DNA of 64,000 bases, taken from positions 22,895 to 86,894 of the forward strand of contig QYAI01000137.1 in NCBI GenBank assembly GCA_003988855.1. The letters are read 5' to 3'. The notes under the pieces were generated by a model. The model made no database searches, was not told the origin of the DNA, and worked only from the letters and a program-made list of their open reading frames with translations. The position numbers and the translations under genes are program-made. The stretch is from Arachnopeziza araneosa. Lineage: Eukaryota; Ascomycota; Leotiomycetes; Helotiales; Arachnopezizaceae. This document shows positions 35,005 to 46,115 of the stretch, piece after piece (position 1 is the stretch's first letter; the number at the start of each line of letters is the position of its first letter).

Positions 35005-35969
35005 ATGAGTCTTACCTCTTCATTCGCAACGTCAACCAGTAACCCAAGCATCATTGCTACTACCGCGGCTGCTACCATAACGGCTGATCCCGCCTTGTTC
35101 GGCTGGATCTCTGTACAGAATGAGTTTTCTTCTGGAACCCCAGTCTGTAAGAAACTCAAACCCAGGTCTTAGGTTTTACTAAACCAGTCGCTAGATTCTC
35201 CGGGTTCATGCGAAGTAGGATTCACATTTACTGCATCGTCTACCTTTGCAGCATGCTGCGGAATCGCTGCCCCTTGCAGTATTTATAGTTCCTGCAGTGG
35301 AGGTAACGTGCTCATAGGGGCTAGTGGATCGAGTGTCTGCGGGCTATTGTCAACTTGCAAGACAGACTACATCTATCAGACATCTACAGACGGCGCTGAA
35401 GGATCCCCAACCTCAGCATTATATTGTGAAACAGGTCTGGGAGCTACATGGTACCGGTCGCTGCCTACGCCGGGTGTTGGTATGTTCTTACCCGATTTCG
35501 ATTCTATTTTCATTCTGCTTTCTTCCTCGTAATGAACTNAAGCCGCTTCTTTTGCTGATAATCCACAACAGCTCTCTCAGCGGTGCCACCCCAATCCGGC
35601 AGCAGAGTACCATGGGGAGGTGTTGGAGGCGGCATCGGAGCAAGCCTTGTTTTTATTATATGTTGTATTTTCTTTTGCTACTTTTTGAGAAAGTGCGCTC
35701 GCGGTCATGGAGGTGGTTATCCCAGCGGCAGATATCCCAGCGCACCTTCACGGCCCTCAGAGCGCGACGGTTACCCAACCAATGAGCAAAATGATGCACA
35801 AAATGAGTTCAATAATCNGTTGGCGGAAGAACGGCAAAGAGAAAGTGATCGGAGGCGGGAAGAGGAGTGGCAAGCAGAACGGGAGCGTGAACAAGACCGG
35901 AGGAGGGAAGAGGATCAAGCTTACCAAGACCAGCAGACACTTCAAAATCAGCAGAATCAAAATTACTAA
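35005..35969 (+). CDS. Cys-rich single-pass membrane protein of unknown function
   Basis: Three exons give about 265 aa: 35005-35112, 35188-35479 and 35572-35969. The extracellular-type part has spaced cysteines (GSCEVGFTFTASSTFAACCG, then CSIYSSCSGG and SVCGLLSTC). One strong transmembrane helix follows (GASLVFIICCIFFCYFL). The cytosolic tail is Arg/Glu/Asp/Gln-rich and helical (ERQRESDRRREEEWQAERER). There is no cleavable signal peptide in the short Ser/Thr/Ala N-terminus. The layout is common among fungal putative wall sensors, but I know no name for it. The first junction is uncertain: the best-looking donor (GTAAGA, 35147) is out of phase, whereas GTACAG at 35113 keeps frame. Two ambiguous bases lie near 35539 and 35819. 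Confidence 0.6.
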
Positions 35970-37062
35970 GTTTGTCGGAATTCGTCGGAGTCATCAAATG
36001 TGCGTTGAGAAGTTTTTGTGATTGACACGGGATGCAGCGAAAAGAGGCGTGTACAATTTTCGCATCCAGATCGAGGTTACGCCCCGAGAGGATAGTTGAT
36101 TGACACGACAGTACAGGCCACCATGTTTTGAATACAGATGGGAAGAAGCGATGTGGCTTCGTCTACAAGATTTTGTCCATTCTAAATAGTTGGATATAAC
36201 TCCAGGGCTTGTAGATCATATGTGAGCGCTTAACAAGATTGTTCAAAACATTATGGCCACGAATCTCGAACAAACAATCATTTAAAGAGATCGTTTCTCA
36301 CCTTGAATTCGCTTCATACCATGTTGATCGTGAACAAACTTCTCAATCCGGTGCCGTCGTAAGTTGTCGCATTCGACCGGAAGAGAACCAGCGATGCTCA
36401 GGTGTTATGAAGTAGAGGATATGTTTGGATAGGATATTCATTTTGAATAGGAAAGGCTGGAAGTCGGTTATGAATGAAAATATAATGCTTCTATCTAAAT
36501 TTTCAATTTAATGAAGACTAACCTACAGAAAACGTACCTATGATTCTGGTTATGGTCCCCTAGAGATATGTTGCTCATTTTTACTTAAGTAGTTAATTTG
36601 AGTTCTCACTTGCATAAAACTGTCTTTTTTTGGGAGGTTAGTGAGCAGGGCTGCATGAAGCTAAGAGGGCAAAAACCAGGTGGCGGTGGAATCAGCATGC
36701 AAATACGTGAAATGAGATTTTTGGCGCTGTCATATTCGAGATTATTTTCCTTGTACCTAGGTATGTGAAGACCCCATATTGGCGCCATATCTACTTGAGG
36801 TAGGTACCTAGCTACGGATTCAAGGCAGAATCACGTGTCTGACAAATCACCAGATTCAGGCGCTAAGCTATTTTCGTTTCACCGTCACTTATATCATCAA
36901 TTGGCCAATCGACGTCTGCTAGCAAAGTCCAAATGACACTTGTTGTAGCTTGTCAAACAATATATATATATATGCAAACTTCTCAATCTTTGCGGACTTA
37001 GATACTCTTCCTCATTTTCACATTCTTCAAAATTTTCCATTCAAAATCCCCTCCACAGGACC
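35970..37062. other. AT-rich intergenic, promoter of the Zn2Cys6 gene at its right end
   Basis: No gene seen. It includes TAGGTACCTAG-like words near 36755-36815 and ends in a CCAAT palindrome and a TA run just upstream of the next gene. Confidence 0.45.
36900..36971 (+). promoter_or_regulatory. CCAAT palindrome plus TA-rich core
   Basis: ATTGGCCAAT (36900-36909) lies about 50 bp before an (AT)n run (36961-36971). That run is about 92 bp upstream of ATG 37063. Order and spacing fit a fungal core promoter; functional use is inferred. Confidence 0.35.
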
Positions 37063-39184
37063 ATGTCTCAGAGAGACCCCGCCAATTCTGACCTGTTCAA
37101 TAGTGTCATGTTCGATTCCATCGATGATAATAATGACTGGGATAGATTTTTCAACTTGGAACTTGAGAGTGTTAATTTATTCGATGAAAATATGCCCGAT
37201 TTTATCGACGACAACATTGACTGGGACACACTTTTCAATTTTGAACCGGACAGTGTTAACTTTTCATTTCCCGGTCAGGATTTCTCTCTGACCCAGGGGG
37301 AGTATCTAGATTCTGCCTCTCAAGACCCCCTCGGCTCACTTGTCCCTACCTCTAGCTCTGGTGCTGTCGGATCGCTGACTACTAGGGCCCATGGGCTACC
37401 CGTGGCATATTCTTCTGTTTCTCATCAGCTGCTCACCAGTGGTAATGCAATTAAGCAAGACAACATTACGAGAGGAATACAGGATTGCATTTCGTCCTTC
37501 CTCGTCAACGAAAGCTCAGCAGTCCCACCAAGGAAAAGACAGGCATTCTCCCCAATCGAAGAAATGAAGTTGCTAGGGTTCGAGAAATGAAAGCGTGTCA
37601 AAGATGCAAGATGCAAAAATTGAGTGCAAGCCTACAACTTCCCCGCCGTCCAAAGATCGTCTGCTAACTAATCTTTAGTGTGAAGCAAATGAGATTTGTG
37701 GGAAGTGTATCACATCAGTCGCCGAAGACGTAGCGCTTGGAGAGCAAATTTGTTTTCACTATAAACTGGTGGACCTTAGATTTGGCAGAGGAGGTGTGTT
37801 TCCAAATTCAATTAGTTGACATATTTATTTATTGTGATTAGATTTACTTCGCCAGTCTTGGAGCAAATCTCGTATCGACGAGGTGCTTCCAGTGAAATAC
37901 TCTACAACCGAAAATATCTTCGTTTTCTTCTCTTCAGAAAACATGCAAAATGCACTGCGACTCGAAGTTCAAGATTACTCAGAGAACCCTAACGATAATG
38001 ATACATTGTTGGTGTTCACTGTCACGAAAAACGATCCAAGTCAACCACAATTCTCCCGCCTCCAAACTCTAAGATGTGCGATCATCAGCCGGTCACTACC
38101 CTCAATAGCTCAACTAGATGAGTGGGTCCAGCAACAAGTTGACCACAAAAAGCCCGCATGGAGTCCGGCTGCAGGACTGTTTAACTCGTTTCGTATATTG
38201 CTATACAATCTTTGTATTCGTACTTCTGGTGTAGACTCTGAAGGATTGAACACCGTCCTGTCAGGTTTCACCACTGCAATCTATTGTTGCTGATATAGAG
38301 CTAGAAAGAGCTCTTGAGGGCTAGTCTCCGGATCACGAATCTTTATGAATGTTGGCAAAATGTTCTTTCAGCCGAGAAATCACAGCGTCCAACGCCAACA
38401 TCGTATATTTCTAGAGCTGCTGGAATACAGATCGCCATGGTCGCTAAGCAAGGAATTGCGGCCTGCGAGAACCAGATCCTGTTAAAACTTGATGATCTTA
38501 TTCAAAGGTCCAAGAGACCATCCAAACAGGGCAAACTGTGCGCCTGGGCCAGTGTTTGGACGCTGGTCCTACTATATCGGAATATCTTAAGGCGCTACCT
38601 GCACATGTCTCGGGGGGAGCCACCAGAGACCTTTAGTAAGTGGATCTTCATCGTAATTTGCTTTAAGCTAAGATCAGAGAAGCATATGACACTTTGATAT
38701 CTCTGGCGAGGAAGATGTACAACGCTCTCACCTCGACCTATAACCTCTTGTTCCGTAACAAATCGCCATCAAAGCTGAATTGGATGGATAATGAAAATTT
38801 CTCGCGAATTCGATATAACGCTGCAACTCGTGACTCTTGAATTTGATCAAGAGACAAACACAGGTCATGTGTAAGACTTATTTCCTAGTGCCTTAGAACT
38901 CGTCCCAATTGTTTTTTAATGTTCTAGATGATCATTCTTTTGACCTTGACGACGATGACCGTATCTTTCAAAGTTTAATCACTGAGCAGGAATGCACAGT
39001 GCCATCTTCAATACTTCAGTCTTCAAAGTATTGTGCAGTTGGGGAAGTATCCGTTTCGCATGTCCGAGAGTTTTTGTATCTTGCGACAAGTAGTGGGGTA
39101 GGGCAAGGGGGTTGGAGAGAGGATGGCGATGATGGGGATCTTTACTGCGGCGGTCAAGGTATGGATGTAGGTCTGGGGTTGTAG
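37063..39184 (+). CDS. Zn2Cys6 transcription factor, 3' half with frame problems
   Basis: Exons 37063-37441, 37483-37625, 37679-37793 and 37842 onward join in frame. The zinc cluster is central rather than N-terminal: CQRCKMQKLSC (165-175), then CEANEICGKC, with the sixth Cys at about 199. It forms only if the second intron (37626-37678) is spliced as GC-AG (donor GCAAGC, branch CTAAC). The N-terminus is acidic with repeated DDNxDWDxxFN units, a possible activation region. After about residue 330 (38250-38320) two single-frame shifts or unrecognised introns interrupt the coding text. Further in-family segments follow: RITNLYECWQNVLSAEKSQR, AWASVWTLVLLYRNILRRYL and KMYNALTSTYNLLFRNKSPS. A last exon ends at about 39184. 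It may be intact with extra introns or recently broken. Confidence 0.6.
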
Positions 39185-39812
39185 ATGACCGCAGTGATAT
39201 TTGTGCACATATCTTGTGAACCGTATGAATACCTGAGAACCGTATGTTTATTTAGTAGCAAGGAATTTCCTAATCCTTAAGTTTCTGTAGTATTCCGCTC
39301 AATATCGATCCAAATGCAAGTAGAACTGCTCTATGCTGAAAGAGGGACAAGTAAGTTGCACCTCAACCTAATTCGAATCATAGTGGCTTAGATATATTCC
39401 TGCTATTCAATTGTAATTTGGCTCCACCATAGAAAAGCTATCAACTCTTTACAACGATACTCAGGGATATGGGGTCGCCTCTAGAGGAGTCTGAACGACG
39501 CCTATCCAAGAAAAAGATTTTTCCATGTCTTGAAGGGGATTATTCTCTCAACATGGCTTGGTCCTAGCTGTCTGGGACAGAGAATGTTCGGCGACGACTT
39601 TCATGTTTTATGCTTCTTCCCTTTTGTCTACCTGCGGCTTGGACAGCGTTTATCTTCGGGAAGCCTTGCAGAGAGCCACCTAGGGGCCAAAAAGTCCCAT
39701 TTTGTTACTCTAAAGCTCCTCTGAAACCTTTGAAGCTGATTATCACATCGAGTAAATTTGATGCCAGTTTTCAGCTAGTACATCACCCGTTCCCGAATTC
39801 CAAGCATCAATA
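39185..39812. other. Intergenic between convergent genes
   Basis: 3' flanks of two Zn2Cys6 genes. Nothing recognised. Confidence 0.4.
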
Positions 39813-41118
39813 TCAACTACCACACATCATCCTTGGCCACGCCAACGCTTTCATCATCTCCGTATTATGCCAATGATACCTCTCTAACCAATTACAAATC
39901 GCCAGACCTTCCAGCCTCGCTCTTCTCCACATCCACACCAATCGATACGGACAGATTGTTCCAAAAGAATAGGCAAGTAATAACATAGCTCGTGGATCTT
40001 TTTGTTCTAGGAGCAATTTGTAGGACGAATCCATGTTGCTGATGAAGGATATGAATGACATGACTTTTATATATGCATTGTTGTTGTGCATGCAGTGCAT
40101 TAATGTCAGACCGACGTTGTGATAGGGATTTGTTTCCGGTGTGGAGAGAGGAGTAAGGTTGCAGAGGGTGATCAACTCCGATGGGAGGTTGGAGAAAGCT
40201 TCTATTTTTGGTATTGGAACAGTAGGGTCTTGAAAAGGAGATAGCGGGTCACTTCCTAAGGTCCGAGAAATAGCATCTGGTGTCTTCGGTTGCGACAACT
40301 TCCACACAATATTCTTCCCATCAGCCATCCGAAGCCAATTTAAATCGTGTGAAGAATGTGGTTTTAACGGCCACGCTTCAGAAGGCGTTGAAGCCTCAAT
40401 GTGGCTGAATGAAGCGATTCCTAAGAGAGCCGCAGTTGCCCAGAGGGCGTCTCGTTCACCGGATGCGATTGGTTGTGATAGTTTGCTGTTGAAGGTTGAG
40501 GTTGCTTGCTGCCAGTGGTAGGCTTCGGATGTGCTGAGAGTGACGGATGAAGGCGTGGAGAATTGTCGGTCTTGCATTAGAGTCACGGTTAGGATCGCGT
40601 GCATTAAACAAGGGTGCTGCTTATGATTAGCTCGTTGAGAATGAATGGATGGGGTGCTGGGGGTGTACCGAAGTTATGAGACCAACTACGTCGTTTTGAT
40701 AGAACGAACGATTGTGCTCCGCTGTAATGGTAGGTACCGTCCTCGTCCGAAAACGATGCACCAGCTCTAGATCCCGTCTCTGGAATTGGCGAGGATCCGA
40801 CGAAGAATTTGCCATTGTTCCAAGCACCGCTTTTACATTAGATACTTGCATTATGTTGATATTCAGGGCGCCATCAACCGAACTTTGGAGATCGGTTGTT
40901 TTGGCCATGAAGTCATAACTACATTGTACATTATACTTGATACATTTCTGACATTTCGGCTGAGTTTCATCACACTATGGGCCTTAGCTTGTGATTCCTC
41001 GTACAGGATGCCACGGAGAGCTCACCTTGACTTTTCGTAGCCTGCAGCTGTTGCATCCGCGGCGTGATTTTTTATGCACACGCAACTTGCGAGCGGGGTC
41101 TTTCCCAGGGACGTTCAT
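39813..41118 (-). CDS. Zn2Cys6 transcription factor (UPC2-like architecture)
   Basis: 401 aa from exons 41118-41026, 40974-40669 and 40619-39813 (introns 51 and 49 bp, phase 0). The zinc binuclear cluster spans residues 22-49: CNSCRLRKVK is interrupted by intron 1 and continues CDETQPKCQKC to Cys49, preceded by a basic arm (KKSRRG). The C-terminal region, RRDLELVHRFRTRTVPTI, then QHPCLMHAILTVTL and ERDALWATAALLGIASFSHI, matches the helical domain of sterol-uptake-control-like fungal regulators. Start ATG 41118 precedes the basic arm. It is divergent from the MDR reductase gene with a 502-bp shared intergenic region, so it may control that gene; this is inference. Confidence 0.88.
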
Positions 41119-41620
41119 GATTTCCTCCGGAACACTAATTCGGTGATGGAACAATGAAAAGCGCGAGTGCGGCTCCGAAGATTCGAAAATATTGATGTGA
41201 AGTTGCTCGACTTCTCATTGACTTGCTAAATCGGTCTGATATTGTTCCGAGATTTGAAGCTAACCTCACTTCGCTCTTGAGATGAAACTAGACCCCAAAT
41301 AGTTAGATCAAATGCTAAGCGAGCAGCCCCTTCGGCGGATCAAGGGGCTTAGAGTTACTTGATCTCTGGACAGTTTTCATGTCCAGCCCATGTATTTGAT
41401 TTGGAGGCCGTGATGAGTTTCCGTTCGCTGTTATGGAAGTACCGATATCCGGCCTTTGGAGGATAGAGGCCTGTGATGATAAAAAAGGTGATAGTCGCCG
41501 GCTTGGAGGTGAACAAACAAACCCGCGACCTCCTCAGTTGTTCAAACATCGCCAAATCAACTAACTGTTCAATCTCAAAAATTATCTCTTAGCTCAAAGC
41601 AAGGACCTGTATATCCCAAC
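41119..41620. promoter_or_regulatory. Shared divergent promoter region
   Basis: 502 bp between the regulator (-) and the reductase (+). It contains CGG/CCG triplets, including CCGATATCCGG at 41442-41452 and TTCGGCGGATC near 41331, of the kind Zn2Cys6 proteins bind. No exact inverted CGG pair was confirmed. Confidence 0.35.
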
Positions 41621-42727
41621 ATGCCCAACAATAACGGCGCCTGGAGTTCTATACCAGGAGGAATATTTGAAGTCAAAGAAGCACCATACACACCTCCGAA
41701 TGACAATGAGATTGTAATCAAGAATGGCGCCGTAGCCATTAATCCCATTGACTGGATTGTACAAGACTCACCTGGCATGGCATTTAACTGGATCAAATAT
41801 CCATTCATCTTCGGCACCGACATCGCTGGAGAAGTCGTTGAGGTTGGCTCATCTGTAACTCGATTGAAAGTCGGTGATCGCGTTGTAGGACATGCCAATG
41901 GAACTAGCAAGCAAAGCAGCAATTCAGCCAGATCTGCTTTTCAAGAATACACTATCATCTATCAACACATGGCTTCCATCATTCCAAGTTCAATGTCTTA
42001 CGAACAGGCATCCGTCATTCCTCTCGGAGCTTCCACTGCCTCCTGCGGACTCTTCCAGAAAGATCAACTTGGCCTTCAGTATCCGACTGCTCCAAAGGCA
42101 AGACCAACAGGACAGACTCTTCTGATCTGGGGCGGATCAACAAGTGTAGGCTGCAACGCAATTCAGCTTGCCATCGCTGCAGGATACGAAGTCATCACCA
42201 CTTGCTCGCCCAAGAACTTTGATCTCGTCAAAAAACTCGGCGCAACTCAAGCTTTCGACTACAAGAGCCAAACCGTAATCCCAGACCTCATTGCCGCTTT
42301 CGAAGGCAAGACCACCGCCGGCGCCATCTCAATGGGGTTCCGCTCCGCCGAAGCATGCATGGACGTTCTCCGCCGCTGCGATGGGAATAAATTCATTTCC
42401 ATGGCGACGTACCCTCTACCCGAACCCAAACCAACTACATTTGTCCTTCCACGAACAATCTTCTACTTCGTCAAAGCTAGTATCGGACTGATCTGGAAGT
42501 CAAAGACGAGGGGTATTGGGATGAATTATATCACTGGATCGACTCTTGTGGAGGATGGTGTGGGAAAGATTGTCTACGAAGATTTTCTTGGCGATGCACT
42601 GGCTGAGGGCTCGTTTGNCCCGGCTCCCGAGCCACTGGTGGTTGGGAAAGGTTTGAAGTATATTCAGGACGCGATGAACTTGCAGAAGAAAGGGGTATCA
42701 GCAAAGAAGATTGTGGTCTCGTTGTAG
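41621..42727 (+). CDS. MDR-superfamily reductase, ToxD/trans-enoyl-reductase-like
   Basis: 368 aa, single exon. It belongs to the medium-chain dehydrogenase/reductases of the zinc-free fungal type that includes ToxD and stand-alone enoyl reductases of polyketide synthases. The sequence shows the GroES-like half (NPIDWIVQDSPG, FIFGTDIAGEVVEVGSSVTR, KVGDRVVGHANG). The Rossmann half has LIWGGSTSVGCNAIQLA (about 167-183) as the nucleotide-binding turn, and the end reads VVGKGLKYIQDAMNLQKKGVSAKKIVV. The catalytic-zinc cysteine/histidine set is absent, as expected. An ambiguous base near 42618 affects one residue. No PKS or other pathway gene is nearby; the divergent Zn2Cys6 gene is the only linked candidate partner. 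Confidence 0.9.
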   Translation: MPNNNGAWSSIPGGIFEVKEAPYTPPNDNEIVIKNGAVAINPIDWIVQDSPGMAFNWIKYPFIFGTDIAGEVVEVGSSVTRLKVGDRVVGHANGTSKQSSNSARSAFQEYTIIYQHMASIIPSSMSYEQASVIPLGASTASCGLFQKDQLGLQYPTAPKARPTGQTLLIWGGSTSVGCNAIQLAIAAGYEVITTCSPKNFDLVKKLGATQAFDYKSQTVIPDLIAAFEGKTTAGAISMGFRSAEACMDVLRRCDGNKFISMATYPLPEPKPTTFVLPRTIFYFVKASIGLIWKSKTRGIGMNYITGSTLVEDGVGKIVYEDFLGDALAEGSFXPAPEPLVVGKGLKYIQDAMNLQKKGVSAKKIVVSL

Positions 42728-43518
42728 TAATTCTGTTGAAGGACAGAGGATCTAGAGAAATTGAATCGATATTGTCTTGATATGGAGTTGTTGATTTATT
42801 CTAAACTATGGCACGATTACCTACCTAAACCGTGTTGCGAAGGAACTTTTTGTAAGACGATATTTACAAGCGCATGCTACATGATGTCTCTTCGCTGTTT
42901 ATATTTTGCACGTTACTTAAAGGAATTGAGCCAGTGCGATTGTTTTTGAGATTCTTGAATTATTTTATTTCCCCGCAAATTAATCGTNGTAATCCCAGAC
43001 AACANTTTTGCCATTTCGCATCCAACGCGGTTAGGCAGCATCGCCGCTCTGCTCAGGTTGCTTGGTGGAAAAGGTTTGATATTGATGGGTGGATGAAAGG
43101 ATGTGAAACCCTCTTTTATACACACATTCCAGCTTCTCCTTCTCGATTCGCCCACAGAAACATAGGCACGGATAAGTTAGGTGTAATTTGATATCCGGGT
43201 CTGCTAGAAGAATACGTTGATACGAGGATCTAAACCCAAGGAGAGAAGAAGAGAAGGGAGAAGATGAGACGATGAGTCTCGTATATATATACAAGTTCCT
43301 AGTCACGTTTGGAATTTGTAGGTCCCTGTGGCGCTACCAAGTTATGTGTAAGATTAAATACAGAATTCAGTAATAGGTACGTAGTAGTTAGGACCATCAC
43401 TTATAATAAAGTTCACCTCCACAACTCGATAGCCTCTTACTCTTCAAAATGGGCCCCTGCCAAAAGAAAGTCAAGGCGCCTCGTCTCATTTCACTGCATA
43501 TAATTCCCTGTGATGTTC
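42728..43518. other. Intergenic
   Basis: Several short frames only, none convincing. Two ambiguous bases at about 42988 and 43005. Confidence 0.4.
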
Positions 43519-44070
43519 TTAACCCTGGCCGTTTTCGATATCAGTCATCCGCTTCTGCCTTCGAATTCGCGTGATATGGCTCTGTACGGGAGAAGCCGCG
43601 GGGCGGCTCATCATTGCGGAAGAACCGCTGCCTAGCTGATCATTTTCAACACGAGACCCCGCTGGACTTGGCTTTCGCAAGCTAGGAACCTTCCAGTCGC
43701 GCTTTTCACATCTTGAAATAAACCACATGAGAAATCCAATGACAGCACTAAGAGGAACGCTCGTCGCCCAAAAGATCTTGAACGGCAGAGATATGACAAT
43801 TTCTCCGTCTTTAGCCTTCGACCATTCAAACATCGGAATTGTCAATATGATCTTGGAAAATTAGTCAGATGTTATAAACTTTGACGGTTTCACAAGTCAC
43901 TCTCAACATACCGCAACGACAGTAAAGGGAAGAAAGACTGCTGTTAGGGTCGAAATTATTTTCATCCTTGAGGTGTCCGCTGTAGTCATGAGAATTACTT
44001 TAGTTGACAACATTTTGGTAATAGATATTAGCTGGTTAATCGAATCAGCTTCTGTATTTGAAGTTTGAGG
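43519..44070 (-). pseudogene. C-terminal fragment of a CorA-like Mg2+ channel protein
   Basis: Two exons (44070-43912 and 43851-43519, 60-bp intron, phase 0) encode about 160 residues. They read ADSINQLISITKMLSTKVIL, TADTSRMKIISTLTAVFLPF and TIPMFEWSKAKDGEIVISLP, then a second hydrophobic helix (IFWATSVPLSAVIGFLMWFI) and a basic/Ser tail. This is the two-helix C-terminus of fungal CorA-like proteins, with PMFEW in the usual loop position. The frame is closed upstream by a TAA (44071-44073), and the large N-terminal soluble domain is missing, so this is a truncated relic or the end of a gene with an unseen upstream exon. Confidence 0.6.
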
Positions 44071-45256
44071 TTACCAGGGGCTTTAGATGCTCACATTGTT
44101 CTTGATGCCTCTAGCTTTGCGATCGATCGTCTCAACCGTGTGCCGACATCCCTTCATTCTAGAAAGCGCTCTTCTATTTTCACCCCATACTTGCTCTTGC
44201 TCGGATTGTTCCAGTTTTGGGTGCCAGTACTCCCGCCTCTATGCTCATTGTCTTAGGTGAACGCTCTAACGATGCCAACTTCGCAGCTACTCTAGAAGTC
44301 TATGCTACGGTCGACTTTAGGTTCCCATTTTCAGCACCATTTAAGTATGTGGCTGGTCGTGTGCCCAAAGGGATGCTATTTCCTTCAACACAAGGTCATC
44401 ACTAGGCAACCTTCAGGGGGGAAACATCAATGCCCTCGACATGGTCGATCTATCAGCCTACAGGATCTCGAGCAGGGGTTACAGGAGATCGAGGCCTCAT
44501 AGGCTACTAGGGAGCTAGAGTTCTATTGTTCTTTACCTACAGTGCTACAAATCAGAGGAGCGGTGGATAGAGAGAGAAAAGCGCGAATGAGAAATTCTCG
44601 ACAAGGGAAAGCTTGCTCTACGATGTACTGCAAGAAAATTGGCTTTGAGGAAGGATGAATTTTAGGAGGTTCCTCTTCCACTCCCCCAAGGCCGATTAGG
44701 TATTGGAGCGCATATTCGGAGGATAAAGATTCTTTTAGTTTACTTGTGATGAATAGAAGTCTCCACCTCAATTGTAGGGGCGCCATTTTGATGCGTGCCT
44801 GGCAATTACGCTCAAATGTATTTTGCACTTGCAAGGAACGTGCTTCTTTTCTTTCTAGCCTTGACTTTATAACTTTAGCTGCTAGATCCCTTTCTTAGGC
44901 TATGGCCCACTCGTATGTACTTACCGTGACATGAGTAGTTAACATCAATTGTGAGTAACGCGCTTCTCAGCTTTCAATTCTCCAGGTGGCAGGTAGCAGG
45001 CAGTAGTTGGACGGCACCAGGGAGAGGGGGTTACTGTTCTCTATATACGCTTCATAGCCCTTCATAGTTCTGCTTATCGCATCAGTGATGTCGAGAGAAA
45101 GATCGAGGAGCTTAAGCAGGAGGCTGGAACGAAACAGAGAGTTGACGAGAACGAGCCGGCTACGAGGAGTCGCAAGCGTGGGGCATTCTTCTAGTATCCA
45201 AGAGTTGGGTTGTTTGAGGGGAGTTGAGGAGAGGTTGAGAGGGACAGTAAGCGAGG

Positions 45257-45318
45257 CCCCTTTGGTAAAAAAAGGGGACCCTGAGCATGATCCAGCTGAC
45301 TCATCAAAATGCTCAGGG
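45257..45318. repeat. Two adjacent inverted repeats
   Basis: CCCCTTT...AAAGGGG at about 45257-45276 is followed by a perfect 10-bp pair, CCCTGAGCAT (45279-45288) with ATGCTCAGGG (45309-45318), loop 20 nt. Confidence 0.75.
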
Positions 45319-45822
45319 AGAGAAATGCAAAATTTGATTCAGGGGAGACCCGTCGGTAAATGCAAAACAGGTTGGTTTGTCTATGGCTACATTTAAGCCC
45401 TTGCGCCATCTCTATCGAAATCCATCGAAATCTACCGTGTTTCTAAATTAACCCAGCTTGGAGTATGTCGGATTACTGAATAACTAGTTATTAGCAGAAT
45501 GGGGTACAGCCCTGACTCAGAATACAGGGCTCCCTACTATCACGTAGAGAATCCGTATTCGGTNGTATTAAGAAGAAGAAGAATGGGTGCGAGCGAAGAA
45601 CCCTTATGGGGTTCTTGGCTGCCTAACTAATGAGGCACCCATTATGTCACGTGATTATACCAACAGAGTAAATGAACGGGCAAAATTCTACTCTAGATGG
45701 CTTTCTTTAGATATTCTACACAATTCAGTCGTTCCGTTTGACAACTGGTACTTCTCTAAATATAATTCGCACTCCTTCTCTTCCACGGCCCGTCCCGTTT
45801 GATAGCCCCATTTTTCCGAGGT

Positions 45823-45897
45823 GAGCATGCCGGAGCAGAACCTGAGCAAGCCTGAGCATCTTTGAGCACGCCCGAGCACGCCCTTAGTCAGCCTGCG
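45823..45897 (+). repeat. Degenerate TGAGCA/CGAGCA repeat
   Basis: Five or more imperfect units of the form (C)CTGAGCAnGCC or TGAGCACGCC in about 75 bp. The TGAGCA core is shared with the hairpin 540 bp to the left. Confidence 0.55.
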
Positions 45898-46115
45898 CAA
45901 TATAACTTGGAACCGATTTGGGCCACCTATATCCCCAAATACAGTTTCCTCAACGAATTTTAGCCGGGAATTCGGTTTTGCTCCCTCTTAGGGTCTTTAC
46001 GGAAGCAGATTTTGGATCCCTCTTGTAGAAGAGCACGTGACTAATGATTTAACCTCACAAGACGAAGAATCAATTCATGATGTATGATGCTTGATAATAT
46101 CCACGGGTTTGGTAA

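Larger units (their letters stand above)
44071..46115. other. Gene-poor stretch with short repeats
   Basis: No gene supported. It contains an unassigned helical frame (45062-45214: ISDVERKIEELKQEAGTKQR, ending KRGAFF and a stop), two adjacent hairpins (45257-45318) and a degenerate TGAGCA-rich repeat (45823-45897). Confidence 0.45.

Noticed and set aside
35005..42727. A secondary-metabolite cluster built from the regulators and MDR reductase
   Set aside because: No PKS, NRPS, terpene synthase or other backbone enzyme is present in the window.
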